Source: Deltaproteobacteria bacterium (GTDB taxonomy: Bacteria > Myxococcota_A > UBA796 > UBA2385). From it: a stretch of DNA of 64,000 nt. Every line of letters starts with the position of its first letter. The first letter of the stretch is position 1. The position numbers were made by a program, and so were the translations under genes. Under the pieces are notes generated by a model. That model did no database searches, was not told where the DNA came from, and was given only the letters and a program-made list of their open reading frames with translations. Below, piece after piece: positions 1 through 8,481 of this stretch. The DNA lies in NCBI GenBank assembly GCA_018401435.1, contig JAGYJW010000027.1:1-64000 (forward strand). Direction: 5' to 3'.

Positions 1-47
1 AGGAGCAGCAGCAGGGCGGCCTTTCGGGCAAGGTGGGCAGCAGTCAT
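1..47 (-). CDS. N-terminus of an unidentified, probably exported protein (partial)
   Basis: An ATG at 47-45 opens a reading frame that leaves the window after 15 full codons. The residues read MTAAHLARKAALLLL, a positive n-region followed by leucines, as at the start of a signal peptide or membrane helix. The start lies 29 bases after the stop of the TVP38-like gene on the same strand, so it could be the next gene of that transcript. A GGGAG stretch lies about 12 bases upstream, rather far for a good ribosome site. The function cannot be judged from this fragment. Confidence 0.4.
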   Translation of the reverse strand, partial: MTAAHLARKAALLLL

Positions 48-76
48 GGGGGGCTCGCGCGGGGGGCTCCCGGGGC

Positions 77-679
77 CTATCCCAACAGACCGGCGGCGAT
101 GTGGTGGGCAGCCAGCAGGTCGAAGAGGGCCATGGGCAAGCAGCCCAGGAAGGTGCCCAGCAGGTAGTCCCGCCAGCTCACCCGGCTGACCCCCATGGCC
201 AGACTCAGCGGGAAGAAGGTGAAGAAGGCCAGCCGCAGGGCGATGACGGTGCGCAGGCCTCGGTGGGCCAGGGCGTCATCGTGCCTGGCCAGCCCGGCGG
301 GGATGCGGGCCTGCACGGCCTCTCGACCCATCCAGCGCGCGGCGGCGAAGCTGTTGGTGCAGCCCAGCATCATGCCCAGCAGCCCCAGGGGGACGCCCAC
401 AGCGCTCTCCCACATCAGCCCGGCCGCCACCAGGAAGAGGTGGGACGACAGCCCGAAAGGCTGCAGACAGGCAAAGGCCAGCACATAGACCAGGGGCCCC
501 AAGGGCCCGGCCTCGGCCACCCGCGCCTGGATGCCTTCCGTGGTGAGGCCCTGGAAGAGGCCGGTCTGCCACAAGGCGCCGGCGACCCCGCCCAGCAGGA
601 GCAGGCCGCCAGCCCGACGGGCGATCCGCCAGCGCCGCTTTCGGCGTTTCTCGGCGTTGGTAGCGGCGGGAGGAGTCAT
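77..679 (-). CDS. TVP38/TMEM64 (VTT/DedA-like) family membrane protein
   Basis: A 200-residue polytopic inner-membrane protein. A basic cytoplasmic start (KRRKRRWRIARR, about residues 11-22) is followed by a first helix at about 24-42, then the VTT-type core. That core has the helical segment FGLSSHLFLVAAGLMW, small-residue-rich helices (GLLGMMLGCTNSFAAA) and a late helix pair around residues 145-195. VTT/DedA proteins are half-transporter-like lipid or ion carriers, and TVP38 members have no firmly known substrate. Length fits the family. The gene is divergent from the gene at 753 across 73 bases, and no strong ribosome site is visible before the ATG. Family assignment is fairly sure; the substrate is unknown. 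Confidence 0.75.
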   Translation of the reverse strand: MTPPAATNAEKRRKRRWRIARRAGGLLLLGGVAGALWQTGLFQGLTTEGIQARVAEAGPLGPLVYVLAFACLQPFGLSSHLFLVAAGLMWESAVGVPLGLLGMMLGCTNSFAAARWMGREAVQARIPAGLARHDDALAHRGLRTVIALRLAFFTFFPLSLAMGVSRVSWRDYLLGTFLGCLPMALFDLLAAHHIAAGLLG

Positions 680-752
680 CTGAGGGTCTGGCCAGGCACC
701 TGCGGGGTTGCGTCGAGATAGCTCCTTTCACCCCCGGCTGTAGGAGTCAACC

Positions 753-2375
753 GTGGTGACCCCCGCGGCCCGCCCCCGAATCGCCCTGCCGGCGCTGCTC
801 CTCTTCCTTTCGGGTGCTTGCGCCCTGGTCTACCAGTCCGTCTGGCTGCGCGAGCTGCGGCTGGTCTTTGGGGCGAGCACGGCGGCCAACGCAGCGGTGC
901 TGGCCATCTTCATGGGGGGGCTGGGCCTGGGCAGCCTGGTGCTGGGGCGCCTGGCGGACCGTCACGACCATCCCCTGCGCCTCTACGGCCTGTTGGAGCT
1001 GGGGGTGGCCCTCAGCGCAGGGCTCAGCCCCCTGCTGGTAGACGCCACCCGGGCCCTCTATGCGGGGCTGGGGGGCACGCCCGTGCTGGGACCGGTGCCC
1101 GGGACCCTCCTGCGCCTGCTCCTTCCCGCGCTGCTGGCCGGCTGCGACGGCATCCGCGCCTTGGTCATCGAGAACTACCCCTCGGACTACGCCCCAGAGG
1201 CTGCGGCCGGCACGGGGGCACAGGCGGCCGGACGGGGCTTGCAAGGGGCCTTTGACGGGCCCGATGCCGGACGCGCCCAGCTGGCCCTGCGCTTGTCGCC
1301 GGTGGTGGAGGGGCTGCAAGAGCCCACCGACATCCAGTTTCCGCCGGGTCGCAGCGACCGCATGGTGGTCCTCGAAAAGGGTGGCGCTGCCCGTATTTTC
1401 GAGATGCCCGACGGAGAGGCGGCGGGTGTGTTGTTGCGGCGCACCGTGCTCACCCGCTCCGAAGAGGGGCTGCTGGGCCTGGCCTTTCACCCGGACTTCG
1501 CCCGCAACGGCAAGCTCTACATCAACCACGTCGTCGAGAAGGATGGCAAGGACACCACCCGCATCTCGGAGCTGTCGGTGGACCCCGCCGCTATTCGTTG
1601 GGAGGCCGGCAAGGAGCGCGTGCTGCTGGAGGTGGAGCAGCCCTTCGCCAACCACGACGCCGGGCAGCTCGCCTTTGGGCCCGACGGCTACCTCTACATC
1701 GGCCTCGGCGATGGGGGCTGGCGCGACGACCCCAAGGGCAACGGCCAGAACGCGACGACCCTGCTGGGCTCCATGCTGCGCATCGACGTGGATCAGGCCG
1801 GCGCCGGCCTGCCCTATGGCATCCCAGCCGACAACCCCTTCCTTGGCCAGGCCGGCATCCCGCCCGAGACCTGGGCCATCGGCCTGCGCAACCCCTGGCG
1901 CTACTCCTTCGACCCCCAGGGTCGCCTGGTGGTGGCCGATGTCGGCCAGAACAGCTGGGAGGAGATCGACCTGGTGTCTGCCGGGGACAACCTGGGGTGG
2001 AATATCCGCGAAGGCCGCGCCTGCTTTCCCGCCGACGCCTCCTGCGCGGGGCCCGAGGCGGGCGGCTACCAGGACCCCATCCACGTCTATGGCCGGGCGG
2101 AGGGCTCCAGCGTCACGGGCGGGCTGGTCTACCAGGGCAGCCGCATCCCCGCGCTCCAGGGTCGCTATGTCTTTGGCGACTTCGTCTCGGGGCGCATCTG
2201 GGCCCTGGACCTGCCGCCGGGGGACCCGCCCCTGAATCCGCCCGCAGCAGCAGTCACCGCCCTGGGCCACTTTCCGCTGTTGATCAGCAGCTTTGGCCGC
2301 GATGGCGCGGGCGAACTCTATGTGGCCGACTACCAGGCCGGCACGATCTATCGCTTGGACCCGCCGGCCCCATAA
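753..2375 (+). CDS. Fusion: spermidine-synthase-type membrane segment joined to PQQ-type sugar dehydrogenase (GSDH)
   Basis: 540 residues from a GTG preceded by TAGGAG at 741-746. Residues 8-125 closely resemble the N-terminal membrane region of integral-membrane spermidine-synthase-like proteins: LSGACALVYQSVWLRELRL, then FMGGLGLGSLVLGRLADR. No methyl/aminopropyl-transferase domain follows. From about residue 175 to the end the protein is a glucose/sorbosone-dehydrogenase-like six-bladed propeller (EGLLGLAFHPDF, HDAGQLAFGPDGYLYIGLGD, GLRNPWRYSFD, VADVGQNSWEEI), a family that oxidises aldose sugars with PQQ in the periplasm. The join falls at LLPALLAGC (Cys131), which itself looks like a lipoprotein lipobox. 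In-frame GTGs at 1083 and 1095 could therefore start a separate lipoprotein dehydrogenase. True fusion, deletion scar or assembly join cannot be told apart here. Confidence 0.72.
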   Translation: MVTPAARPRIALPALLLFLSGACALVYQSVWLRELRLVFGASTAANAAVLAIFMGGLGLGSLVLGRLADRHDHPLRLYGLLELGVALSAGLSPLLVDATRALYAGLGGTPVLGPVPGTLLRLLLPALLAGCDGIRALVIENYPSDYAPEAAAGTGAQAAGRGLQGAFDGPDAGRAQLALRLSPVVEGLQEPTDIQFPPGRSDRMVVLEKGGAARIFEMPDGEAAGVLLRRTVLTRSEEGLLGLAFHPDFARNGKLYINHVVEKDGKDTTRISELSVDPAAIRWEAGKERVLLEVEQPFANHDAGQLAFGPDGYLYIGLGDGGWRDDPKGNGQNATTLLGSMLRIDVDQAGAGLPYGIPADNPFLGQAGIPPETWAIGLRNPWRYSFDPQGRLVVADVGQNSWEEIDLVSAGDNLGWNIREGRACFPADASCAGPEAGGYQDPIHVYGRAEGSSVTGGLVYQGSRIPALQGRYVFGDFVSGRIWALDLPPGDPPLNPPAAAVTALGHFPLLISSFGRDGAGELYVADYQAGTIYRLDPPAP

Positions 2376-2392
2376 GCCAGAAAGACCTGGGT

Positions 2393-4261
2393 CTAATCCA
2401 CTTTTTCGATGCGCATGGGCTGGATGATGGGCCGCCAGGAGGACTCGAGGGCGGCCTCGGTGGCGGTGCCCGAGAAGGGCAGGGCCAGCCCCGGGCTGAT
2501 GTCGGGGGGCAGCTGGAGCAGGCCCAGGTTGGCCACCCGGCCGGCGGCCTCGACCCGCAGCACCACCAGTCCCGGCGCCCGGCCGGCGGTGTATTGCACC
2601 TGGGCGATGCCCGCGGCGTCGGTGGTGGCCTTGCGCGGCAGCTCTCCGTCGCCGAGGATGCGGCTGAGGCTGACCGGGACATTGGCCACGGGGTAGCCGA
2701 ACTCGTCCACGGCGAGGATGGTCAGGGCGGTGCTGGACAGGCCGTTGGGGGGCAAGCGGCCGACGGTGGGCAGCACCACGACCTGGCGCACGGGGTTGCT
2801 CACCCCTTGGGATTTGACGGTGGCGAGGAGCTCGGCGGGGCCCTTGCCGGTGCGGGTGAAGCGCGCGCTATAGGTGCCGTCGCCATGGTCTGCGGTGGGG
2901 CCCTCGGCCCGCGCGCCGGCCACCTGGAAGGACAGGTCTCGCCCCGACAGCCCGGCGCCCATGCCATCCAGGATGCTGGCGTTGACGCTGAAGGCGGTGG
3001 TGTCTGCGGCCAGGGCGGGTGGGTCCGAGGAGAGGTCCACCCGGGCTGGCCGCACGGGGATCAGCCGCAGGGGCAGCAGGGCGGGGGGAGCCGGATCCCC
3101 CGCGATGCGGGCCGCGATCTCGGTGGACAGCACCCCGGCTGCCCGGTCGGGCACAAAGGGGAGCACATAGACGCCATTGCCCTCGTGTCGGGCCGGACCG
3201 AAGCTGCCCCCGACGGCCTGCAGGTCGAGAGCGGCGCCGCTGTCGGGGCTGCCATCGGGGCGAACCACGGCCACCCGCACGGGGATCTGCAAGCCGCCAT
3301 CCCCGGGCAGGTCGGCATAGTGCCCAAAGAGCTCCACCCGGCGGGCGGGCGCGACCTGCAGGTCGAGGGGGGCCTCGGTGCGGGCGTTGTCCTTGAGGGT
3401 GATCAGCGTGCCGCCGCTGACACCCGGGGGCACCACAACGGGCACGGTGGCCTTGCCGCGCTTGTCGGTGGGCACCGGCCCGAATTCCTGGTCGCCGATG
3501 CGCACCATCACGCTAGCGCCGGGCAGGCTCACCACCGGCAGGTCCTTGGGGGCGGTCAGCGGCAGGGTGATATGGCCATAGGTGCGGGTGGGATCCCGCT
3601 GGTCCACCGCGGTGATGACCGCGACAGAGGGGCCCACCGAGGGCGGCGCCTTGAAGAGCGCGCTGTAGCGGCCATCGCCCAGGGGGGTGAGGTTCTCGAT
3701 GCTGCCCACCGAGCTGCGGAGCTGCAGCCGCGCGCCCTCTCGGTATTGCGAAGATCCGCCGACAAACTGGATATCCAGGCTGGCGCTGGCGCCCTCTTGC
3801 AGGACCAGGCGGGTGGGGCTGACCGTCACGCTCACCCGCTGGCTGATGGGCGGCTGCAGGGTGAAGCCCCAGGCCCGGCTGAACTTCTGCTTGTCCAGGG
3901 TCTTGCCTTTGATCTCGACGGTCAGGGGCGTGGTGACGTCCACCTCGGGCGGGGTGTAGGTGCTGCGGAAGATGCCCGGCTGAAGCTCCTGCAGCTCGGA
4001 CAGGGCTCCCACGCTGGCCTTGGCCTTGAGCTCGACCCCGGTCAGCGGCGCCCCCATGCGGTCCACCGCGAGGATGTGCAAGCTGACCGGCGTGACGCCA
4101 TCCCCCGGCAGGTCGCCGATGGGCAGGATCTCGACGAAGAGGCCCTCGAAGAGGGGTGCAGCCTCGGCGGCCTGGGCGACCCCGAGGTCGGAGGGCCCGA
4201 GGAGGGGTGCCGTGGCCAGCAGGCCGGCGAAGAGCAAGGAGAGCAGGGGGGCGCGGCGCAT
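2393..4261 (-). CDS. Exported multi-domain Ig-like (Big_1/invasin-type) repeat protein
   Basis: 622 residues. The start ATG at 4261 has AGGAG seven bases upstream, and a signal peptide with an AQA-type cleavage site lies within the first 31 residues. The rest is a string of about six beta-sandwich repeats of bacterial Ig-like type 1. Each has a phrase such as VTPVSLHILAVDRMGAPLTGVEL or TALTILAVDEFGYPVANVPV, followed by a GDGRYSALF or GDGTYSARF motif. These are the hallmark strands of invasin/Big_1 domains. No anchor, LPXTG or outer-membrane barrel is seen, so it is probably periplasmic or surface-associated. It follows the HTTM gene by 29 bases on the same strand, suggesting one transcript with the two upstream genes. 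The ligand is unknown. Confidence 0.75.
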   Translation of the reverse strand: MRRAPLLSLLFAGLLATAPLLGPSDLGVAQAAEAAPLFEGLFVEILPIGDLPGDGVTPVSLHILAVDRMGAPLTGVELKAKASVGALSELQELQPGIFRSTYTPPEVDVTTPLTVEIKGKTLDKQKFSRAWGFTLQPPISQRVSVTVSPTRLVLQEGASASLDIQFVGGSSQYREGARLQLRSSVGSIENLTPLGDGRYSALFKAPPSVGPSVAVITAVDQRDPTRTYGHITLPLTAPKDLPVVSLPGASVMVRIGDQEFGPVPTDKRGKATVPVVVPPGVSGGTLITLKDNARTEAPLDLQVAPARRVELFGHYADLPGDGGLQIPVRVAVVRPDGSPDSGAALDLQAVGGSFGPARHEGNGVYVLPFVPDRAAGVLSTEIAARIAGDPAPPALLPLRLIPVRPARVDLSSDPPALAADTTAFSVNASILDGMGAGLSGRDLSFQVAGARAEGPTADHGDGTYSARFTRTGKGPAELLATVKSQGVSNPVRQVVVLPTVGRLPPNGLSSTALTILAVDEFGYPVANVPVSLSRILGDGELPRKATTDAAGIAQVQYTAGRAPGLVVLRVEAAGRVANLGLLQLPPDISPGLALPFSGTATEAALESSWRPIIQPMRIEKVD

Positions 4262-4290
4262 GGTCGGCTCCTGAAACGCAGGCATCCGCC

Positions 4291-5298
4291 CTATCCCGCG
4301 GGCGGCCCTTCCGGGGTCTGACCCTGCTGCAACCGCTCGGGCTGCTGCCGCCATCCCCGCAGCCGCTGGACCAGCGCCCCGTATTCGTCGTGGTGAAAGA
4401 GGCAGAGGTAGAAGGCCATCGACGCAAAGGAGAAGGGGCCGACATTCATGGTGGCCCAGATGCCCAGGTGCACGCCGATCCCGATGAGCACATAGAGCCG
4501 GCGCCAATCCAGGCGGTTGCTGAGGGCCCGCAGGCGGCCCGGCCGCTGCCAGGTGGCGCGAAACCAGAAGGCGACCAGGACCGAGGGCCAGGTGACCTCC
4601 CAGATCCAGGTCAAGGCGGTCGCCAGCTGGGTCAGGGGGTAGATCCAGGCGATGAAGCTGAGGTCGAAGCGGGCCCAGCTGGGCAGCAGCAGGCTGTAGT
4701 AGAGGGCCGAGAGGCCGCCCCAGGGCATCCACTCGGCCCCCAGCTTCTGGATGCCGGTCAGCCCATAGACCAGGGCGATCTGGAAGATGGCGACGTAGCG
4801 GGGCCAGGCGGCCACGGCGCGGTCGCTGCGCCAGGCGCCGGTGCGGATGCGCGCGTCCAGGCTGAGGGTGGCGGTGGCCGGTGACAGCACCAGCAGCCAG
4901 AGCGCGTTGGTGAGCAGCTTGTCGTGCCCGCCCCCGGCGCTGGGGTTGATGGAGAAGAGGGCGATGCAGCCCTGCAGCACCACGAAGGTCGTCACCCGGC
5001 CGCCCAGCCCCAGGAGCAGCAGGAGCGAGCCCAGCATGCTGAGCCCCAGCAAGGGCCACACCGCCTCTGGCCTCGCCCCACCCAGGGCGGCCACCAGCCA
5101 CTGGCCCCCGCGCAGCGAATAGGCCCCGCCGTGATCGACGTCAAACCACACCGGGGGCACCACCCCGGTGAGCACCATGTCGCTGAAGGTGCCCAGCAGG
5201 ATGCTGGCCACCGCGATGCGGAAGAGCGCGAGGGGCGTGGCGGGCTCCTTGTGGGCCAGGCGCGCGACGAAGCGGCCCCACAGGCCCGGGGCCTTCAC
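4291..5298 (-). CDS. HTTM-domain (vitamin K-dependent carboxylase-like) membrane protein
   Basis: 335 residues from a GTG that overlaps the upstream stop (GTGA at 5298-5295). It is polytopic. The pattern resembles the HTTM horizontally transferred transmembrane family: a first helix with LALFRIAVASILLG, an early VPPVWFDVDHGGAYSLRG loop, INPSAGGGHDKLLTNALWLL, then FQIALVYGLTGIQKLG and WEVTWPSVLVAFWFR. HTTM proteins share ancestry with gamma-glutamyl carboxylase, but bacterial members are mostly of unknown function. The tail after the last helix is Gln/Pro-rich. The tight overlap with the preceding 220-residue gene argues that the two products work together, as such pairs often do. Confidence 0.75.
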   Translation of the reverse strand: MKAPGLWGRFVARLAHKEPATPLALFRIAVASILLGTFSDMVLTGVVPPVWFDVDHGGAYSLRGGQWLVAALGGARPEAVWPLLGLSMLGSLLLLLGLGGRVTTFVVLQGCIALFSINPSAGGGHDKLLTNALWLLVLSPATATLSLDARIRTGAWRSDRAVAAWPRYVAIFQIALVYGLTGIQKLGAEWMPWGGLSALYYSLLLPSWARFDLSFIAWIYPLTQLATALTWIWEVTWPSVLVAFWFRATWQRPGRLRALSNRLDWRRLYVLIGIGVHLGIWATMNVGPFSFASMAFYLCLFHHDEYGALVQRLRGWRQQPERLQQGQTPEGPPAG

Positions 5299-5957
5299 CG
5301 AAGCTCCGCGAGGTCGAATTCGACCTCCCAGAAGGCGTCGCCGGGCAGGACGGCCCCTTGCTCGCGCAGCTGCTCGGGGGAGGGCAGCGGCAGGCTGCGC
5401 ATCTGCACCTTCAGCGCGTGGGCCTGGGGCAGGTCGGCGGCGGCCTGCCGGGCCAGCCAGCGGGAGAGTTCGAGGTAGCGCCCCTTGCCGCGGCGCCAGG
5501 AGTGGTCGTTGACCAGGCCCCGCATGCGCTCCTGGTCCAGCTGGGTCGCCCGCCAGTCCCACTCGCTGCTTCGCGCGATGAAGATGGGCTGCCAGTCTTC
5601 ATTCTCGGCCATGCGGGCATAGACCTCCAGCCGGGCCGGCTTGCGGCTGACATAGCCGAACATTCGCCAGCCCTGCCAGGTGCCCGTCGCCTGGTAATAG
5701 GGCATGAAGGGCTTCTTTGCGGCGTTGTGGAAGTCCACCATCGCCTTGCCCACCACCCAGGCGCGATCCTGCAGCTCCTTGCGGCTGATGTCCAAGCCCA
5801 CCGCCTGCAGGGCCTTGGCGTAGTCCCCAAAGGTGGCCTGCAGACTGGGGTCCTTGTAGCTGCGCTCGTTGATGCCACCGACCGGCGCCGGCAGCGCCAA
5901 GGTGCAGATGGCGAGCAGGTGCAGCAGGACGAGGATGGCGCGGAGGTGATTGCCCAT
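5295..5957 (-). CDS. HTTM-associated membrane-anchored/exported protein of unknown function
   Basis: 220 residues with an N-terminal hydrophobic helix (residues 6-25) and a large, probably periplasmic, domain. That domain is rich in aromatic residues (YYQATGTWQGWRMFGYVSRKPARL, about 87-110, read in parts) and ends FWEVEFDLAEL. I do not recognise the family with certainty. Small exported proteins of this size and layout (similar to DUF5819-type proteins) are commonly encoded directly before an HTTM gene, as here with a GTGA overlap. That context suggests a partner or substrate of the HTTM protein. The start ATG at 5957 precedes a plausible signal anchor, and no lipobox is present. Confidence 0.65.
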   Translation of the reverse strand: MGNHLRAILVLLHLLAICTLALPAPVGGINERSYKDPSLQATFGDYAKALQAVGLDISRKELQDRAWVVGKAMVDFHNAAKKPFMPYYQATGTWQGWRMFGYVSRKPARLEVYARMAENEDWQPIFIARSSEWDWRATQLDQERMRGLVNDHSWRRGKGRYLELSRWLARQAAADLPQAHALKVQMRSLPLPSPEQLREQGAVLPGDAFWEVEFDLAELR

Positions 5958-6009
5958 GGCCCGCCGAGGTTATCGCGTGGCGCGCCCCGGCGGGCCGGTC
6001 GGGCCGGCC

Positions 6010-7464
6010 TCAGTCCAGGTGAAGCTCGATGAGGTGCTGGGCGCCCCGGCGCTCCACCACCAGCAGGATCAGGCCGTCGTCCCCGGACAGGGCGCGTCGG
6101 AGGTCCTTGTGGTCCTTCACCGGCAGGCCGTTGGCTTCGATGATGAGGTCTCCCGCCCGCAGGCGCTCGGCGGCCGCGCCATCGGGATCCACCCGGGTCA
6201 CGACCACGCCGGCCTTGGCCTGGATGCCCACGCTGGCGGCGTCCCGGCCGGCGAAGCCCAGGCGGCTGAGGGCGTCGTCGCTGTCGGAGCGGGGCTCGCG
6301 CCCCTCGGCGAGGGCCTGGGGCGGGGCGCCCTCGTCGGGGCGCCGGCCCAGCTCCACCTGGACCTGCTTGTTGCGCCCGTCCCGCAGGATCTCCAGGCTG
6401 ACCTTCTCGCCCGGCCGCTTGCTGCCGATGGCCCGCACCACCGCGCCGCTGTCCTTGACCGGCGCGCCATCGAGGGCCACCACCAGGTCACCCGGCCGCA
6501 AGCCGGCCTTGGACGCGGGCGTGTCGGCATAGACCTGGGACAGGACCGCACCCTTCTGGCCGTCGGCGCCCAGGCGCCGGGCCAGCGCCGGGTCCAGGTC
6601 CTGCAGGCCCACGCCCACCCAGCCTCGAGCCACCTTGCCGTCGGTGCGCAGATCCTCCAGCATCTCCTTGACCAGGTCGATGGGCACCGCAAAGCCGATG
6701 CCCTGGCCCACGATGGCGGTGTTGATGCCCACCACCTCGCCCCGCAGGTTGAAGAGGGGGCCGCCCGAATTGCCGGGGTTGATGCTTGCATCGGTCTGGA
6801 TGAACTGGTCGTAGGGGCCGGCGCCGATCTCGCGGCCCTTGCCCGAGACGATGCCGGCGGTGACCGTGTGGTCCAGGCCGAAGGGGTTGCCGATGGCGAC
6901 CACCCAGTCGCCCACCCGCAGGGCCTCCGACGAGCCCAGGCGCACCGTGGGCAGGTCCTTCGCCCCTTCGATCTGGACCAGGGCAACATCGGTGTGGGGG
7001 TCGCTGCCCACCACCCGCGCAGAGTATTCGCGGTCGTCGGAGAGGGTCACGGTCACGGTGTCCGCGCCGTCCACGACGTGGTGGTTGGTGAGGATGGTGC
7101 CGTCCTGGGACAGGATGAAGCCCGAGCCCTGGCCCTTGCGCTCCTGGCTGCCGCCCTGGCCACCATAGGGCAGCAGGTCGCGGAAGGGGGCGGGCACGCC
7201 GCGCAGGTCCATGCCGCCGAACTCCACCGTCTGCGAGACGTGGATGTTGACCACGGCGGGCCCCATCTGCTCGACCAGGGGCGCGAGGCTGAGGCTGGGG
7301 TTGTAGCTGAGGGGCTCCAGCAGAGCGGCGCCTGGGGCGGCCGTGGCGGGAGCGGGGGGCTGCTCGGCCGCGTGGCCCGCGCCACTCAGGGAGGGGATGA
7401 GCAGGAGGGCGCTCGCGCCCAGCAGGGCGCCAGCAGTCAGGCTGAGGGCTGCGCGCAGTCTCAT
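6010..7464 (-). CDS. degP: Periplasmic serine endoprotease of the DegP/DegQ (HtrA) family
   Basis: 484 residues. The signal peptide (about 1-33, ending GHAAE) leads to a trypsin-fold domain with an intact triad: His129 in TNHHVV, Asp159 in HTDVALV and Ser233 in GNSGGPLF. The LA loop holds a glycine- and glutamine-rich linker. Two PDZ domains follow, at about 265-355 (VGVGLQDLDPALARRLG) and about 395-480 (VVTRVDPDGAAAERLRAGDL). This is the DegP/DegQ layout for quality control of envelope proteins. AAGGA lies about eight bases before the ATG. It is divergent from the phosphoesterase gene across 141 bases, and no RseA/sigmaE-like promoter was recognised. The symbol is by family; degQ would be equally fair. 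Confidence 0.9.
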   Translation of the reverse strand: MRLRAALSLTAGALLGASALLLIPSLSGAGHAAEQPPAPATAAPGAALLEPLSYNPSLSLAPLVEQMGPAVVNIHVSQTVEFGGMDLRGVPAPFRDLLPYGGQGGSQERKGQGSGFILSQDGTILTNHHVVDGADTVTVTLSDDREYSARVVGSDPHTDVALVQIEGAKDLPTVRLGSSEALRVGDWVVAIGNPFGLDHTVTAGIVSGKGREIGAGPYDQFIQTDASINPGNSGGPLFNLRGEVVGINTAIVGQGIGFAVPIDLVKEMLEDLRTDGKVARGWVGVGLQDLDPALARRLGADGQKGAVLSQVYADTPASKAGLRPGDLVVALDGAPVKDSGAVVRAIGSKRPGEKVSLEILRDGRNKQVQVELGRRPDEGAPPQALAEGREPRSDSDDALSRLGFAGRDAASVGIQAKAGVVVTRVDPDGAAAERLRAGDLIIEANGLPVKDHKDLRRALSGDDGLILLVVERRGAQHLIELHLD

Positions 7465-7605
7465 GGGGGTGGTCCTTGCCCGGGTTCGGGCGGCTTCGGG
7501 GGGACCCGTCAACCCCGGTCGGCCGGACGGCCTTCCACACCGGGCCTCCCCTTGGCAGGGGCCGATTCGCGTGCATGATCGGGGGGTGCCACCCCGGGAG
7601 CGTCC

Positions 7606-8481
7606 TTGACCGTTGTCCTTCGCCGCTTCGCCGGTCCTGTGGGCCACGCCGACAATCTGGACCAGCCAATCCGGGTCGCCCACCTCACCGACCAGCATGT
7701 GGGTCGGGTGACGCCCTTCTCGGTGCAGATGGCGGCGGTGCAGGCCGCGCTGGCCCAGAACCCTGATCTGGTCGCGATTACCGGCGATTTTGTGGCCCAT
7801 AGCCTGCGCTATCTGGACCAGCTCGAGGCCCTGATCGCGGCCATTGACGTGCCGGTCTTTGCGGTGCTGGGAAATCACGACCACTGGACCGGCCCCCAAG
7901 CCGTGCGGGCCTGCCTGCGCCACGCTGGGGTGGAGGTCTTGGACAACGCCTGGACCTCGATCGAGATCGGGCACCAGCGCCTGCAGATTGTGGGCCTGGA
8001 CGACGCCTACACCGGCAACGCCGACCGCCAGAAGGCGCTCAAGGGGCTGGACCCCCGCAAGGCCCCCACCCTGGGCCTCTCCCATATCGCCGAGGAGGCC
8101 GACGGGCTGTGGGAGGGGGGCGTGCCCCTGGTGCTGAGCGGCCACACCCATGGCGGACAGGTGGATTGGATGGGCCTGCCCCGCTGGACCGTCGGGGCCT
8201 TGGCCGGCCACCGCTATGTGCACGGGCTCTATGGGGACCGGCGGGCCGACCGCGCGGTCTATGTATCGGCAGGGATCGGGGCGGCGGTGGTGCCCTTTCG
8301 GGCGGGGGACCGAGGCCAGCGCGAGGTGGCCTGCTTCGAGCTGGGCCGCCCCCTGGGGGGCCTGGACGACGAGCACCATGGGGAGCAGGCCCTGGTGGGT
8401 CGGCGGCCCAGCGAGGCCCTGGTGCAGCGCCGGGCCGAGGCCGCCCGCCGCAAGGCCGCCCGCCGGAGCAGCGAGGCTTAG
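7606..8481 (+). CDS. Calcineurin-like metallophosphoesterase (YkuE/YaeI-like)
   Basis: 291 residues from a TTG start at 7606, chosen because GGGAG (7596-7600) sits five bases upstream and no other start in frame gives the first conserved strand. The dimetal motifs appear in order: TDQHVG (Asp29, His31), TGDF (Asp61), GNHDHW (Asn90, His91), a later SH, and LSGHTHGGQ. The closing strand YVSAGIGAAVVPFR is typical of the YkuE/YaeI subgroup acting on phospholipid-like or nucleotide substrates at the membrane, but no membrane helix is seen here. The last 45 residues are a basic, Ala/Arg-rich tail. An imperfect palindrome (GGGGTG-C-CACCCC, 7583-7595) lies just before the ribosome site. The 3' half is antisense to the over-long end of the acylase frame. 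Confidence 0.8.
   Translation: MTVVLRRFAGPVGHADNLDQPIRVAHLTDQHVGRVTPFSVQMAAVQAALAQNPDLVAITGDFVAHSLRYLDQLEALIAAIDVPVFAVLGNHDHWTGPQAVRACLRHAGVEVLDNAWTSIEIGHQRLQIVGLDDAYTGNADRQKALKGLDPRKAPTLGLSHIAEEADGLWEGGVPLVLSGHTHGGQVDWMGLPRWTVGALAGHRYVHGLYGDRRADRAVYVSAGIGAAVVPFRAGDRGQREVACFELGRPLGGLDDEHHGEQALVGRRPSEALVQRRAEAARRKAARRSSEA

Noticed and set aside
2383..2394. AGACC-TG-GGTCT hairpin between convergent genes at 2.38 kb
   Set aside because: The loop would be only two bases and no T-run follows, so a terminator is not supported.
1598..4321. A 907-codon plus-strand frame over the sugar dehydrogenase and Ig-repeat genes
   Set aside because: It is out of frame with one real gene and antisense to the other; no protein family pattern appears.
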